Source: PALSA-1353 sp036267155
GTDB taxonomy: Bacteria > Planctomycetota > Phycisphaerae > Tepidisphaerales > Tepidisphaeraceae
Direction: 5' to 3'
DNA length: 64,000 nucleotides
Assembly: GCA_036267155.1 (NCBI GenBank)
Contig: DATAWP010000085.1
Span: forward strand, 1-64,000
Part shown: positions 36,908 to 45,613 of the stretch, one piece after another
How positions within the stretch are numbered: position 1 is the stretch's first letter
How the letters are laid out: each line of letters opens with the position of its first letter
Position numbers and translations under genes: made by a program
Notes under the pieces: generated by a model
Told to the model about the DNA's origin: nothing
Database searches by the model: none
What the model saw: the letters and a program-made list of their open reading frames with translations, nothing else

Positions 36908-38461
36908 CTATCCGGCGGTTCGGCTGCCCATGACTTCCGATTCGCCGATCTGCTCCTGGGATACGTGCGTGATGAATTCGGGATAGCCGGGAGCGCCCAT
37001 TTCGGGGATGTCCAGACCGGCGATCTCCACTTCGGGACGAACGCGATTGGAGCCAAGCCAGCGGCCGATCAGGAAAAATATGGTTCCGCCGATGACGATG
37101 TTCCAGGCGATGCAGGTCGCGGCGGCGATGATTTGGGCCACGAGTTGTTTGAGGGAATGGTTGCCGTAGAAGAGACCGACAATGTTGCCGGAGACGTTGT
37201 TGAAGCCGTCGCCGTAGGTCCCGTTGGCGAAGAGTCCGACGGAGAGGATGCCCCACAATCCGCCGACGGCGTGGACGCTGATGGCGCCGACGGGGTCGTC
37301 GATGCCCTTGCGTTCCATGAACATCACGCTGGCGACGACGATCAGGCCGGCCACGATGCCGATGAAGAAGGCGGCCAGTGGGCTGACAAAGGCGCACGGA
37401 GCGGTGATGGCAACAAGTCCGCCGATCATGCCGTTGGACATGAGGGACGGGTCGGGCTTTCCGTACTTTTTCCAGACGAAGAAGCAGGCGGCGACGGAGG
37501 AAGCGCCGGAGGCGAGCATGGTGTTGACGGCGATGAGTCCGATGCGATCGGTGGTGCCGGACAGGGACGAGCCGGCGTTGAAGCCGAACCATCCGAAGGC
37601 GAGGATGAAGGTGCCGATGATGACCATCGGCATGTGATGGCCGAAGATGGGGCGTGGGTTTCCGTCTTTATCGTATTTTCCGATGCGCGGTCCGATCATC
37701 CATGCGAGGATGAAGGCGAGGGTTCCGCCCTGAAGATGGACGACGGAGGAGCCGGCGTAATCGACCGCGCCGTGGCCGAGGCCGCAGTTGACACCGAGGC
37801 TGGCGAGCCATCCCCCGCCCCACATCCAGCAGCCGTAGGCGCTGTAGATGAACGCTCCGACGCAGACGCTGAAGAAGCTGAAGCTTTTGAAGCTCCAACG
37901 CTCGGCGAGTGCGCCGGTGGGGATGGTGGCGGAGGTGTCCATGAAAACCATCATGTAGAAAAAGAGGACCAGCACGCCGGGCGTGATGGCGTTTCCGCTG
38001 AGGAAAAATCCGCTGAGGCCGCAGATTCCCCAGTGTTTTCCGGCGATGGTGAGATAGAGCATGTGGCTGAGGGCGGGTCCGCCGTAGAGTTCGAGGGAAT
38101 GGGGTCCGCCGATGAGGGGAGCGCCGGAACCGGCGGGAGCGCCGTTGACGCCGCCCATCATGAAGGCGTATCCGCAAACGAAAAAGCCGATCATGCCGAG
38201 GGAATAGACCAGGAAATTCATGCTCATGGTGTGCGCGACATTTTTCGCGCGACACATACCGGTTTCGACGAGTGCGAAGCCGGCCATCATGAACATGACG
38301 AGGAACCCGGCGAGGAGGGTCCAAATGAAGTTGATGGCGCGGGCGTGTTCGTCCAAGGCCACAGGCGGATTGCTGGCGAAGACCGTTTGCTGCGCACCTG
38401 CCGGGCCGGCAAAAACCAGGCAAACCAGCAACAGCGCGGTGAGACGGAGACGGTTGTTCAT
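36908..38461 (-). CDS. amt: Ammonium transporter
   Basis: A 517-residue Amt/MEP/Rh-family channel for ammonium. A signal peptide (about 1-24) precedes 11 helices. The core carries FALVETGMCRAKN (about 62-74), the GHGAVDYAGSSVVHLQGG segment (about 229-246) with the first pore His, and DDPVGAISVHAVGGLWGILS with the second pore His. The tail after the last helix is about 45 residues, ending SEVMGSRTAG. No glnK (PII) gene is adjacent, unlike in most bacteria. The nearest 3' neighbour is tRNA-Met. The gap upstream (about 305 bp) is probably its promoter region. Confidence 0.94.
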   Translation of the reverse strand: MNNRLRLTALLLVCLVFAGPAGAQQTVFASNPPVALDEHARAINFIWTLLAGFLVMFMMAGFALVETGMCRAKNVAHTMSMNFLVYSLGMIGFFVCGYAFMMGGVNGAPAGSGAPLIGGPHSLELYGGPALSHMLYLTIAGKHWGICGLSGFFLSGNAITPGVLVLFFYMMVFMDTSATIPTGALAERWSFKSFSFFSVCVGAFIYSAYGCWMWGGGWLASLGVNCGLGHGAVDYAGSSVVHLQGGTLAFILAWMIGPRIGKYDKDGNPRPIFGHHMPMVIIGTFILAFGWFGFNAGSSLSGTTDRIGLIAVNTMLASGASSVAACFFVWKKYGKPDPSLMSNGMIGGLVAITAPCAFVSPLAAFFIGIVAGLIVVASVMFMERKGIDDPVGAISVHAVGGLWGILSVGLFANGTYGDGFNNVSGNIVGLFYGNHSLKQLVAQIIAAATCIAWNIVIGGTIFFLIGRWLGSNRVRPEVEIAGLDIPEMGAPGYPEFITHVSQEQIGESEVMGSRTAG

Positions 38462-38766
38462 AAGTGAATGTCAACTTACTGACGGTCGGTTAAGCCCACA
38501 AATAAGCCAGGGCGATTCGACAAAGCTGGACGTCCACCCTTTCGGATGGCCGTCCAGTGAAGAAAAATACTCGATTACGTCGCCGGCCGTTAGGCGGGAG
38601 TCGCCATAGGCGGTTTGGAAATGAACGCTTCGCGGCCTATTTTCTTGCTGCGGCGAGTGTGTAGTTCGACAGCCAAAAACTTGGGCGGGCGCGGCCAAGA
38701 CAGCCGCGTTGTGCTTTTCAGCGGTGCACTTGAGGGAATAGCGCCTTTTCGTGGGAGTCGGGTCTA
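38462..38766. other. Intergenic region upstream of amt
   Basis: About 305 bp between the amt start and the end of the carboxypeptidase-regulatory-like gene. A 99-codon minus-strand frame (38471-38770) has no family likeness and is probably chance. I looked for a sigma-54 GG-N10-GC element and did not find a good one. Confidence 0.35.
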
Positions 38767-40965
38767 TCAAGCGGTTTTGAGGGATTTGCGCGAGCGGATC
38801 GCGGCGACGGCATTGGCGATGATCGTCACAACGCTCCCGGCCAGTAGGAGAATTACAGCATAGAACCAGCCGCTCCAGGTGACGGCTTCGGCGGGATCAA
38901 ACACGGGTGCTGATTCGGCGACGGAAACCGCCGTTGGAGAAGCGTGCGTGGGAGCGGCGGCCGCGGCGGCGACGGGCGGGGCCGTGTGAAGAACGATGTT
39001 CTGATCGCCGGCCTTGGCGGACTGCCGACTCAGTCCACGGCTGGTGTTAAAATTGTAGTAAATGGTCAGGCGATCACTGGCGACAACAGCACATTGGAAT
39101 TTGCCGTCAGCACCGGTGGTGATATTGCTGTATCCCGTGCGCGGGCCGCGGACGTAGATGCGCTGGCCGGCGACGGGTTTGTTGTCGCGGTCGAGCAGGA
39201 CGCCTGCGACCGTGGAATCTCGCTGGTAAAGCGTGAGATCGGGGACACGGGTGGCTTCGCCGGGACTGACATGGAGCGTGTCGTTGCTCTCGGATTCGCC
39301 GTAGCCGTCGCACGTGGCCTGCACTGAATAGGTCATGTCACCCCAGAGAGAATCGACTTTGTAGGCACCCTGATCGTCGGTGGCGCCGGCATTGTCGCCG
39401 AAACGGTAACGGCCGACGGCGTAAAGGAGTTCGATTTGCGCGTTTTTCAGGGGCTGGCCCTTGGCGTCAACCACTCTCCCGGTCAGGGATGCAAGGGCAT
39501 TTTTTTGGAGTTGAACAACGACCTCGCCGATGGCAGCGCGGTTGACGATGATGGACTTGGGGGTGGCCATGTCCTGGAACTTGGCGCGTAGCTCGACTTT
39601 GGCGCTGCGCTGGACAGGCTGGGTTTGGAAAGTTCCGTCGGCGTTGGTTGTGATGGCGTTTCTGTTGTACGCCATCGGCGGCTGGTCGGAATAAGCGAAG
39701 ACGCTGGCGCCGGCAACGGGGTTGCCTGCCGGGTCGACGACCTTTCCCTTGATCGGAGACATGAAGGCCCGGGGAAGCCGGAATTCGATGGTGGCCTGGC
39801 CGTTCTCGGCAATCGTGACGTTCTTTTCGTCGTCGGTGGGCCTGCCGAAGCCGTCGGCAGGTGTGTCGGACATGATGTAGATCGTTTGCTGGCCCGGTGG
39901 CACGTGAACGGAGAATGCGCCGTTGGCGTCGGTGGTGACGGACTGCACGGCGCCTGTGTTTCTCGGGTGGGCGGCGTTGTAAATTCCGAGTTCGACACCG
40001 GGAACGGGCATGGAATCATCGGCGGCAAGAACCCTGCCGCTGAGAATAGAGCCGGGGATCAAATTGAAATCGACGCCGGTTTTGTTCTCGCCGGCGGCAA
40101 TGGCGACAGTTGCGCATGCGCGAATCGTCCAGGTTTTCTCGAGGCCGAGGCGGAGTTCGGGCAAAACGGTGTACTGATCGGGGCGAAGGCGCCGGATGGA
40201 ATAGGATCCTGTGGCATCGGTGACGGCCGCACCATATTCGGCATCGTTTGATTGGGCGTGGACGAGAATGCCCGCCGCGGGCCGAGTGGTTGAGCCGTAG
40301 GTGATTTTGCCGGAGATGGCGGCGGCGAGTTGGAGCTTGATCGGCCCCGCGTGAGTTTGTGGACTGGCACTTAGATACAGCGGTTCATTTTTGGCAAGCG
40401 GAGCATAGCGCGGGTCGTCAATGTCAAGCCTGGCGTTTCCGCCCTGCGGCAGACCGGGGAGCGTGCAGACACCATTGGCATCCGTGATCGCCGACCATGG
40501 CGAGGAGTAATGTTCGGGAATCGAAAAGTTCTGAAGCGCGACGTCGGTTATGCGCATCGGCAAATAAATCTGCCGTAGGGAAACACGCAAGTGGACGGCG
40601 GGCTTGTCGTCAGCCGTGTGGAAAGTGACAGTCAGATCGGTTCGAAGGCGCAAATGAATCTGGATCGGCGCGGAACCATTTCCTTGGGCCGACGACGCAC
40701 CGAAGCCGTCGGCGGCGGCGATAAACTCGGCGCGACCGGGTTTGTTGTGCGGGAAACGGAAGACGCCGGAATCGTCGGTGCGTGTGGTGGGCAGATTGGC
40801 CGGGACCTGCGCAGGAGGCGTCCGGCTGAATTCCACGCGATAGACGATGGCGCCTTTAACGGGCTTGTTGTCGGGGGTCAGGACCGTGCCGGTGTAATCC
40901 GCGCCCAGCGCGGCGGAGGTGAGGACGAGTACAGCCATGACCAGGTATTTGCAGGTGGAGAACAT
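38767..40965 (-). CDS. Large secreted/anchored carboxypeptidase-regulatory-like repeat protein
   Basis: A 732-residue protein. A signal peptide covers about 1-21 (VMAVLVLTSAALGA). At least five to six Ig-like carboxypeptidase-regulatory/transthyretin-like domains follow, each with a G-x-V-x-D-x-x-x-x-P-V-x-G-A pattern (for example GKVVDPAGNPVAGASVFAY and GRVVDAKGQPLKNAQIELLY). A single C-terminal helix (about 704-721, WFYAVILLLAGSVVTIIANA) and a basic end anchor it. No enzyme domain is visible. It is probably a cell-surface structural or binding protein. I use the ATG at 40965; an upstream TTG reading at 41001 overlaps a palindrome. Confidence 0.75.
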   Translation of the reverse strand: MFSTCKYLVMAVLVLTSAALGADYTGTVLTPDNKPVKGAIVYRVEFSRTPPAQVPANLPTTRTDDSGVFRFPHNKPGRAEFIAAADGFGASSAQGNGSAPIQIHLRLRTDLTVTFHTADDKPAVHLRVSLRQIYLPMRITDVALQNFSIPEHYSSPWSAITDANGVCTLPGLPQGGNARLDIDDPRYAPLAKNEPLYLSASPQTHAGPIKLQLAAAISGKITYGSTTRPAAGILVHAQSNDAEYGAAVTDATGSYSIRRLRPDQYTVLPELRLGLEKTWTIRACATVAIAAGENKTGVDFNLIPGSILSGRVLAADDSMPVPGVELGIYNAAHPRNTGAVQSVTTDANGAFSVHVPPGQQTIYIMSDTPADGFGRPTDDEKNVTIAENGQATIEFRLPRAFMSPIKGKVVDPAGNPVAGASVFAYSDQPPMAYNRNAITTNADGTFQTQPVQRSAKVELRAKFQDMATPKSIIVNRAAIGEVVVQLQKNALASLTGRVVDAKGQPLKNAQIELLYAVGRYRFGDNAGATDDQGAYKVDSLWGDMTYSVQATCDGYGESESNDTLHVSPGEATRVPDLTLYQRDSTVAGVLLDRDNKPVAGQRIYVRGPRTGYSNITTGADGKFQCAVVASDRLTIYYNFNTSRGLSRQSAKAGDQNIVLHTAPPVAAAAAAPTHASPTAVSVAESAPVFDPAEAVTWSGWFYAVILLLAGSVVTIIANAVAAIRSRKSLKTA

Positions 40966-40989
40966 TTTTCGGCAGGTTCCGCAAAGTAT

Positions 40990-41015
40990 CCCACGGAGCA
41001 AGCTCCGTGGGCTTT
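40990..41015 (-). repeat. Stem-loop repeat, related to family 1 (copy E)
   Basis: A 9-bp stem, CCCACGGAG (40990-40998) with CTCCGTGGG (41003-41011). Minus-strand reading is AAAGCCCACGGAGCTTGCTC, then CGTGGGATAC. It starts about 25 bases after the stop of the small gene at 41040-41243. It has the AAAG-C-C start and GGGA end of copies A-D but a different stem sequence. Confidence 0.45.
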
Positions 41016-41039
41016 GGACGGAATCGTTTCGGGACGGTT

Positions 41040-41243
41040 TCAGTCGGCGGTCATCTCGTCGGCGCGGCGCTGCTCCTGTTGCCAGCGGATCATGTCGTCC
41101 AGGGGGATTTCCAGTTGGTCGGCAACCTCTTCGGCATTGTACGATTCCACCTCCTGGGATGTGTCGGTGAGGAATACGCCGGCAATGGTGTCGTAACGGT
41201 AGCCCGCATCGTCCAAAAGACTTTCAAGTTCCACGTCGTTCAT
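41040..41243 (-). CDS. Small acidic cytoplasmic protein, unknown function
   Basis: A 67-residue acidic protein: MNDVELESLLDDAGYRYDTI, then GVFLTDTSQEVESYNAEEVA, then DQLEIPLDDMIRWQQEQ. A GGAGG four bases before the ATG supports this start over a longer frame to 41480 that runs into ribBA. I recognise no family. The upstream gap shared with ribBA is 94 bases. Confidence 0.6.
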   Translation of the reverse strand: MNDVELESLLDDAGYRYDTIAGVFLTDTSQEVESYNAEEVADQLEIPLDDMIRWQQEQRRADEMTAD

Positions 41244-41299
41244 GGCGCCTCCTTCCAAAGTCGAAGAAATGGCCTCTTCCTGCCATAAGTATACCCCTT

Positions 41300-41329
41300 T
41301 TGGCGGACGGCTTCCCGAAGGTATACAAT
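41300..41329 (+). promoter_or_regulatory. Candidate promoter placing ribBA at the 5' end of its mRNA
   Basis: TTGGCG (41300-41305) and TATACA (41322-41327), spacer 16. The ATG at 41338 is only 10 bases after this -10 box, so transcription would start within a few bases of the ATG. No Shine-Dalgarno precedes the ATG, and no FMN riboswitch fits in the 94-base gap. Confidence 0.4.
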
Positions 41330-41337
41330 AATTTGTT

Positions 41338-42567
41338 ATGCCATTCAGCCCGATTCCAGAAATCCTCGATGAACTCAAGGCCGGCAAGATGGTCGTGCTG
41401 GTCGATGATGAAGACCGGGAAAACGAGGGGGACCTGGTGATGGCAGCCGAGAAGGCGACGCCGGCGGCCGTGAACTTCATCCTGACGCACGGACGGGGAA
41501 CGATGTGCTTATCGCTGACGTCCGAACGATGCGATCGATTGCAGCTTCATCCGCAATCGGAGCGGAATACGGCCCAATTGGGGACGGCGTTCACGGTGAC
41601 GGTGGATGCGCATCCGAAATTCGGCGTGACGACGGGCGTTTCGGCCAAGGATCGGGCGACGACAATTCAGGTGGCGATCGCGGAGGATGCGCAGCCGCAG
41701 GATTTGCTGCGGCCGGGGCATATCAATCCGCTGCGGTCGCGGGATGGTGGAGTTCTCGTGCGCGCCGGACAGACGGAAGGATCAGTGGACCTGGCGCGGC
41801 TGGCGGGGATGAAGCCGGCGGCGGTGATCTGCGAAGTCATGCGCGAAGACGGTGAGATGGCTCGCCGGCCGGAATTGGAAGCGTTTTGCCAGCGGCACGG
41901 TTTGAAGATGTGCACGATTGCCGAGTTGATCAGCTATCGGCTGAAACGGGAGCAATTTGTTCGGCGGATCGAAAGCGTGACGCTGCCCACGCGATGGGGA
42001 CAGTTCAAGCTTTATGCATATCAGAGCGTGATCGATCCGCAGCCGCATTTGGCGCTGTGCAAAGGAGGAATCGGGGATCTGGACAAAGACGGCAAACCCA
42101 TCGTGCATGAAGAGCCGGTGCTGGTGCGCGTGCACAGCGAATGTCTGACCGGAGACGTATTCGGCAGCGCGCGGTGCGACTGCGGGCCGCAGCTTTCCAC
42201 GGCCATGGAGATGATCGAGAAAGAGGGCAAGGGGGCGCTGGTGTATCTGCGCCAGGAGGGCCGGGGGATCGGGCTGGCCAACAAGCTGCACGCATACGCG
42301 CTGCAGGAAAAGGGGCTGGATACCGTGGAGGCGAATCAACGATTGGGGCTGCCGGTAGACAAGCGGGATTACGGCATCGGGAGCCAGATTCTTCGCGATT
42401 TGGGACTGCGCAAGATTCGGATCATGACGAACAATCCGAAGAAGATTTACGGGATCGAGGGCTATGGGCTAACGGTGGTGGAAGAGGTGCCGATCCGCGT
42501 GGAGCCGGGGGAGCATAATCGGGAATATCTCGCGACAAAGAAAGCGAAGATGGGGCATCGGTTATGA
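41338..42567 (+). CDS. ribBA: Bifunctional 3,4-dihydroxy-2-butanone 4-phosphate synthase / GTP cyclohydrolase II
   Basis: A 409-residue fusion starting both branches of riboflavin synthesis. Residues about 1-205 are RibB: VLVDDEDRENEGDLVMAAEK (about 20-39), with the acidic metal-binding residues, and RPGHINPLRSRDGGVL (about 128-143). Residues about 208-405 are RibA: VRVHSECLTGDVFGSARCDC (about 262-281) holds the three zinc Cys, and LRQEGRGIGLANKLHAYALQ (about 303-322) is the GTP-site region. RibD lies at 51390-52532, but ribE/ribH are not in the window. Confidence 0.95.
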   Translation: MPFSPIPEILDELKAGKMVVLVDDEDRENEGDLVMAAEKATPAAVNFILTHGRGTMCLSLTSERCDRLQLHPQSERNTAQLGTAFTVTVDAHPKFGVTTGVSAKDRATTIQVAIAEDAQPQDLLRPGHINPLRSRDGGVLVRAGQTEGSVDLARLAGMKPAAVICEVMREDGEMARRPELEAFCQRHGLKMCTIAELISYRLKREQFVRRIESVTLPTRWGQFKLYAYQSVIDPQPHLALCKGGIGDLDKDGKPIVHEEPVLVRVHSECLTGDVFGSARCDCGPQLSTAMEMIEKEGKGALVYLRQEGRGIGLANKLHAYALQEKGLDTVEANQRLGLPVDKRDYGIGSQILRDLGLRKIRIMTNNPKKIYGIEGYGLTVVEEVPIRVEPGEHNREYLATKKAKMGHRL

Positions 42568-42612
42568 AACCCCAAAACGAATTTTGTTTGGTCATTCTGG
42601 TTTTGGACTTGA

Positions 42613-42644
42613 TTCGTCATTCGGATTTCTGGTTTCGAATTTTT
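42613..42644. repeat. Dispersed AT-rich 32-base repeat, copy 1
   Basis: TTCGTCATTCGGATTTCTGG, then TTTCGAATTTTT. It matches 50833-50864 at most positions. Both copies lie just 3' of plus-strand genes (ribBA; DksA-like). Confidence 0.45.
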
Positions 42645-42646
42645 CC

Positions 42647-44992
42647 TCACTCCATCTGATATCTCATCTCGACCTGGGGCCCGACGATCCGCACGGTCAT
42701 GTCGTGGGCGATGTCAGAAAACATCGGGTCGGCGGTGGCGCTGCCCCAGGCGAGGGCGAATTGCTCGAGCTGGGTCTCGGCTTGCATTTTTTCGCTGACG
42801 CCGAGAACCACCTCGTTGGCCTTCAAATCGCGCGCGGCGGTGGCGATGGCATACAGCGGATTGTTGGTCGGCAGGACAACAGGATGGACCTGCTTTCCAA
42901 CCTGCTCCGCAACCGTGACGATCTTGGTGAGCAGATCGCGATCGCCATCGTCCATGGTGGTTTCCTGCAACGTTACGCCAAGGGTTCGGGCCGGCAAGAC
43001 CTTGCAGGTGACGACGACAACGTCGCGCTGATCGGTGTCGATTTCCTGCAGGATTTTTTGCAACACGGGCAAGCTGCGCGGCCCGCGCGCGGCGACCAGA
43101 ACTGGCTTGGGATGCTTCAGGCCGAGTGCTTCGATGCTGAGTCCCTCGCTGCTGCGCTCGTTGAACTGCTCGAGATGCTCGTGCTTTCCGCCGTGGCGGC
43201 GATGAGATATCCGCTCCACGAGGATGAACACGACCAGGAATGCGACGGTGAACCCGACGCCCCAGATCGTCGCGGTTTTCTTCGTCAGGAGATTCATCAA
43301 GGCCGTGCTGAGAAGGATGAGGAAGACCGTGAAGATGCCGATGGGGATATCGATCTGGCCGTTTGATTTGGTGTTGATGTGAATATTAAGGGGGACGCGA
43401 TATTGGCGCGGCGAGCGATCCTTGAAGCGCAGGAACGCCATGGACATGGTCATAAAGACGAACGACCAGATCACGCCGAAGGCGTACGCCTCGCCGAGCG
43501 TGTCCACGTCGCCGAAGCTGGCGACGATGACGACGATCTGGAGCGTCGTGATGAGATTGATAAGTCGGTGGGTCGTGCCGAAGCGCGGGTGAGGATGTTG
43601 GAACCACGGAGTGAGAACGCCGTCTTCGGCCAATCGATTGAGCACGCCGTTGGAGCCGACCATGCTGGTGTTGACCGCACCGGCGAGAATGAGAAAGCCG
43701 ACCGTCACGACGAAGCATTCCATGATGATTTTGAGCAGCGACGGGCCGGCAAGGTATTGAACCAGGCCGTTGATCAGATTGTCGCGGTATCCGCCGTCGT
43801 CGCGCTGGACGTGATGGTGGGCATCAAGCATCACGAGTTCGTTGGTTTTATCAAGATGCTCGTCGCCCTTGCCATCGGTCCACCGATGGAGGCGCATCCC
43901 CCAATCGCGCGGATGATTCGCGTCGCGCTCACGAAGGTAATCGACCTCGACATAATCCGTTCCCTGGACGACAGCGGCATGGCCGTTTTCGACCACCATC
44001 GTTTTCACCCGCTTTCCATCGGGGATGATGTAGATGGCGAAGAAACTGATCAGGCTGGTGAGGAGCATGGAATAAAGGAAGATGACGAATCCCGCGCGAA
44101 GGAGATTCTTCAGCTTGGGGGCTTCGATTTCGCGGTTAACCTGAGCCAGCGATTCCTCGCCGCTCATGGCCAGAAGGGTATGACCGAAGGCGACGAGGAT
44201 CCCCAGCGCTCCGATGATGCGCGGGAAGTCTTCGAGCCAGCCTTTGGAGGATTCATTGCCGCCGATGCCGGAATCGGTGAAGACCGGGTGAAGCGGCGGA
44301 GCTTGCAGCGGGATGTGCCGCAGCACAATCGTGAGGATGCTCCATCCGATGATGAGCACGCCCATGACGGTAGTGAGCTGCATGATGCGCAGGGCCTTAT
44401 CGCTGGATTCATGGATGCCGATGATATTGGCCCGCCAGAAGTAGACGGTGATAAAGACGGCCAGGAGAACGGTGCCGCCGTTGATAAGGCGTTTGATGGT
44501 TTCGCCCGTGGGATCGATGGGATGAAACCCGTAATGGCGCAGGATGAGGTTCGCCATATCGACGAAGAGTCCGACCATGTATTGCCCGGCGGCGACGGCG
44601 CTGATGGGGCCGGTGAGGATGTAATCGAACATGAGAGCGCTGACGGAGAGTTTTGCCAGCCCCCCGCCGATGGCCCCCTTGACGACGCGGTAAACGCCGC
44701 CACGGGTAAACATCGTGCAGCTTTCGACATAGACGGCCCGGACGGCGTAACTAAACAGCATGACGCCGAGGATGAACCAAGGGGCGGCCTTGCCGATGGC
44801 CTGTTCGGATATTCCTCCGATGTAGTAGGCGGTGCTGGCTAGATCGCACAGAACGATGGCGGCGGCGCGCCAAAAGCTGATGAATGCCAGGGCGACGCTG
44901 CTGACGACCAGCACGTTGATGGCCCGCCGCGTCCCGGTTTCGGGAAGCTGGGCTATGTCAATATCGCCGCCGGACGTGGGGACAGAGGCCAT
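42647..44992 (-). CDS. APC-superfamily permease with C-terminal USP-like domain
   Basis: A 781-residue inner-membrane transporter. About 12-13 helices span roughly 25-570, including VESCTMFTRGGVYRVVKGAI (about 89-108), the substrate-binding unwound-helix region of APC transporters, and SGEESLAQVNREI, a family element after helix 6. A soluble tail (about 620-781) resembles a universal stress protein domain (VVVVTCKVLPARTLG ... DLKANEVVLGVSEK). The layout resembles KimA-type potassium importers and some amino-acid permeases. The c-di-AMP riboswitch upstream (45143-45387) supports potassium or osmolyte transport. I start at ATG 44992; a TTG at 45031 is less likely. Confidence 0.8.
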   Translation of the reverse strand: MASVPTSGGDIDIAQLPETGTRRAINVLVVSSVALAFISFWRAAAIVLCDLASTAYYIGGISEQAIGKAAPWFILGVMLFSYAVRAVYVESCTMFTRGGVYRVVKGAIGGGLAKLSVSALMFDYILTGPISAVAAGQYMVGLFVDMANLILRHYGFHPIDPTGETIKRLINGGTVLLAVFITVYFWRANIIGIHESSDKALRIMQLTTVMGVLIIGWSILTIVLRHIPLQAPPLHPVFTDSGIGGNESSKGWLEDFPRIIGALGILVAFGHTLLAMSGEESLAQVNREIEAPKLKNLLRAGFVIFLYSMLLTSLISFFAIYIIPDGKRVKTMVVENGHAAVVQGTDYVEVDYLRERDANHPRDWGMRLHRWTDGKGDEHLDKTNELVMLDAHHHVQRDDGGYRDNLINGLVQYLAGPSLLKIIMECFVVTVGFLILAGAVNTSMVGSNGVLNRLAEDGVLTPWFQHPHPRFGTTHRLINLITTLQIVVIVASFGDVDTLGEAYAFGVIWSFVFMTMSMAFLRFKDRSPRQYRVPLNIHINTKSNGQIDIPIGIFTVFLILLSTALMNLLTKKTATIWGVGFTVAFLVVFILVERISHRRHGGKHEHLEQFNERSSEGLSIEALGLKHPKPVLVAARGPRSLPVLQKILQEIDTDQRDVVVVTCKVLPARTLGVTLQETTMDDGDRDLLTKIVTVAEQVGKQVHPVVLPTNNPLYAIATAARDLKANEVVLGVSEKMQAETQLEQFALAWGSATADPMFSDIAHDMTVRIVGPQVEMRYQME

Positions 44993-45060
44993 AATGATGC
45001 AATCTCCCCGGCCGCGGGATATGCCTTGCAAAATGCAAGATGATCTCCCGACAAGCCGGA

Positions 45061-45127
45061 GAAAAACCGGACCAGGTTCAACGGAGCAAACTGATTAAAG
45101 GGGGGAACGCTTCAAGTGGGCTGGTCC
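45061..45127 (-). terminator. Possible expression-platform terminator of the riboswitch
   Basis: GGACCAG (minus reading, 45127-45121) can pair with CTGGTCC (45075-45069), followed by GGTTTTTC. The loop is long (about 45 bases) and the stem short, so this is tentative. It lies between the riboswitch P1 helix and the permease ATG. Confidence 0.3.
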
Positions 45128-45142
45128 TGCTGACCGAACGTA

Positions 45143-45387
45143 CCCAAGCGTAAATTCCCTTTCACATGCCGACGGGGTTAGCTGACGGGCTGGGCGTTGA
45201 AAGTCGCCCTCGGCAAAAACAGACCGATTCGCCCCTGTTCGGGGGTTTATCCGACCAGCCAGGCAATAGCGTGCATCCGAACCATTCGGAAACGCTGTCT
45301 GGCCCGCCGGAACCACCCTCAAACTGCGCGGGGCACTCGCCCCACGATGGGTTCCCCGCGCCTTGGGATGTCTCCCAAAGGCTTAGG
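45143..45387 (-). promoter_or_regulatory. c-di-AMP (ydaO/yuaA-type) riboswitch
   Basis: On the minus strand the leader has the family landmarks in order. The 5' P1 arm is CCTAAGC (45387-45381). Then GCGCGGGGAACCCATCGTGG, GGCGAG, and after a variable middle CCCAGCCCGTCAGCTAACCC, CGTCGGCATGTGAAAGGGAA. The 3' P1 arm is GCTTGGG (45149-45143). The P1 arms pair over seven bases with one G-U. The P-A-C-C-x-G-T-C-A-G-C-T-A-A and G-G-G-G-A-A-C-C-C-A segments are ydaO hallmarks. The aptamer lies 150 bases before the permease start; it is normally an off-switch for transport genes. Confidence 0.8.
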
Positions 45388-45506
45388 CGGTTTATGAAGG
45401 GGAGAAGGATATGATTCGGGTGAGGGAAGTCAAGACACAAGAAACCCCATGTCATATTGTTGCGTGGACCCCCGAATAAACCCCAATAACACAACACCGA
45501 ACGCTT

Positions 45507-45551
45507 CCCCCATTTAGCCCCCGGTGAATCACCGGGGGGGCTAAATGGGGG
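45507..45551. repeat. Long perfect-stem palindrome in the intergenic region
   Basis: CCCCCATTTAGCCCCCGGTG (45507-45526) and CACCGGGGGGGCTAAATGGG then GG (45530-45551) form a stem of about 20 bp with a 3-base loop; the right arm has two extra G. It lies between the riboswitch leader and the oxidoreductase gene. Confidence 0.65.
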
Positions 45552-45613
45552 AATCATTTGAATTTCTGCCTTCCGATTTTCCATTTTCCGCCACCCCCCG
45601 ATAGGATGCGGAC

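Noticed and set aside
36965..38467. Plus-strand open frame of 500 codons, Asp/Glu/Gly-rich
   Set aside because: Antisense shadow of the ammonium transporter.
38471..38770. 99-codon minus-strand frame upstream of amt
   Set aside because: Atypical composition and overlap with the end of the neighbouring gene; probably chance.
43379..44842. Plus-strand open frame of 487 codons
   Set aside because: Antisense shadow of the APC permease.
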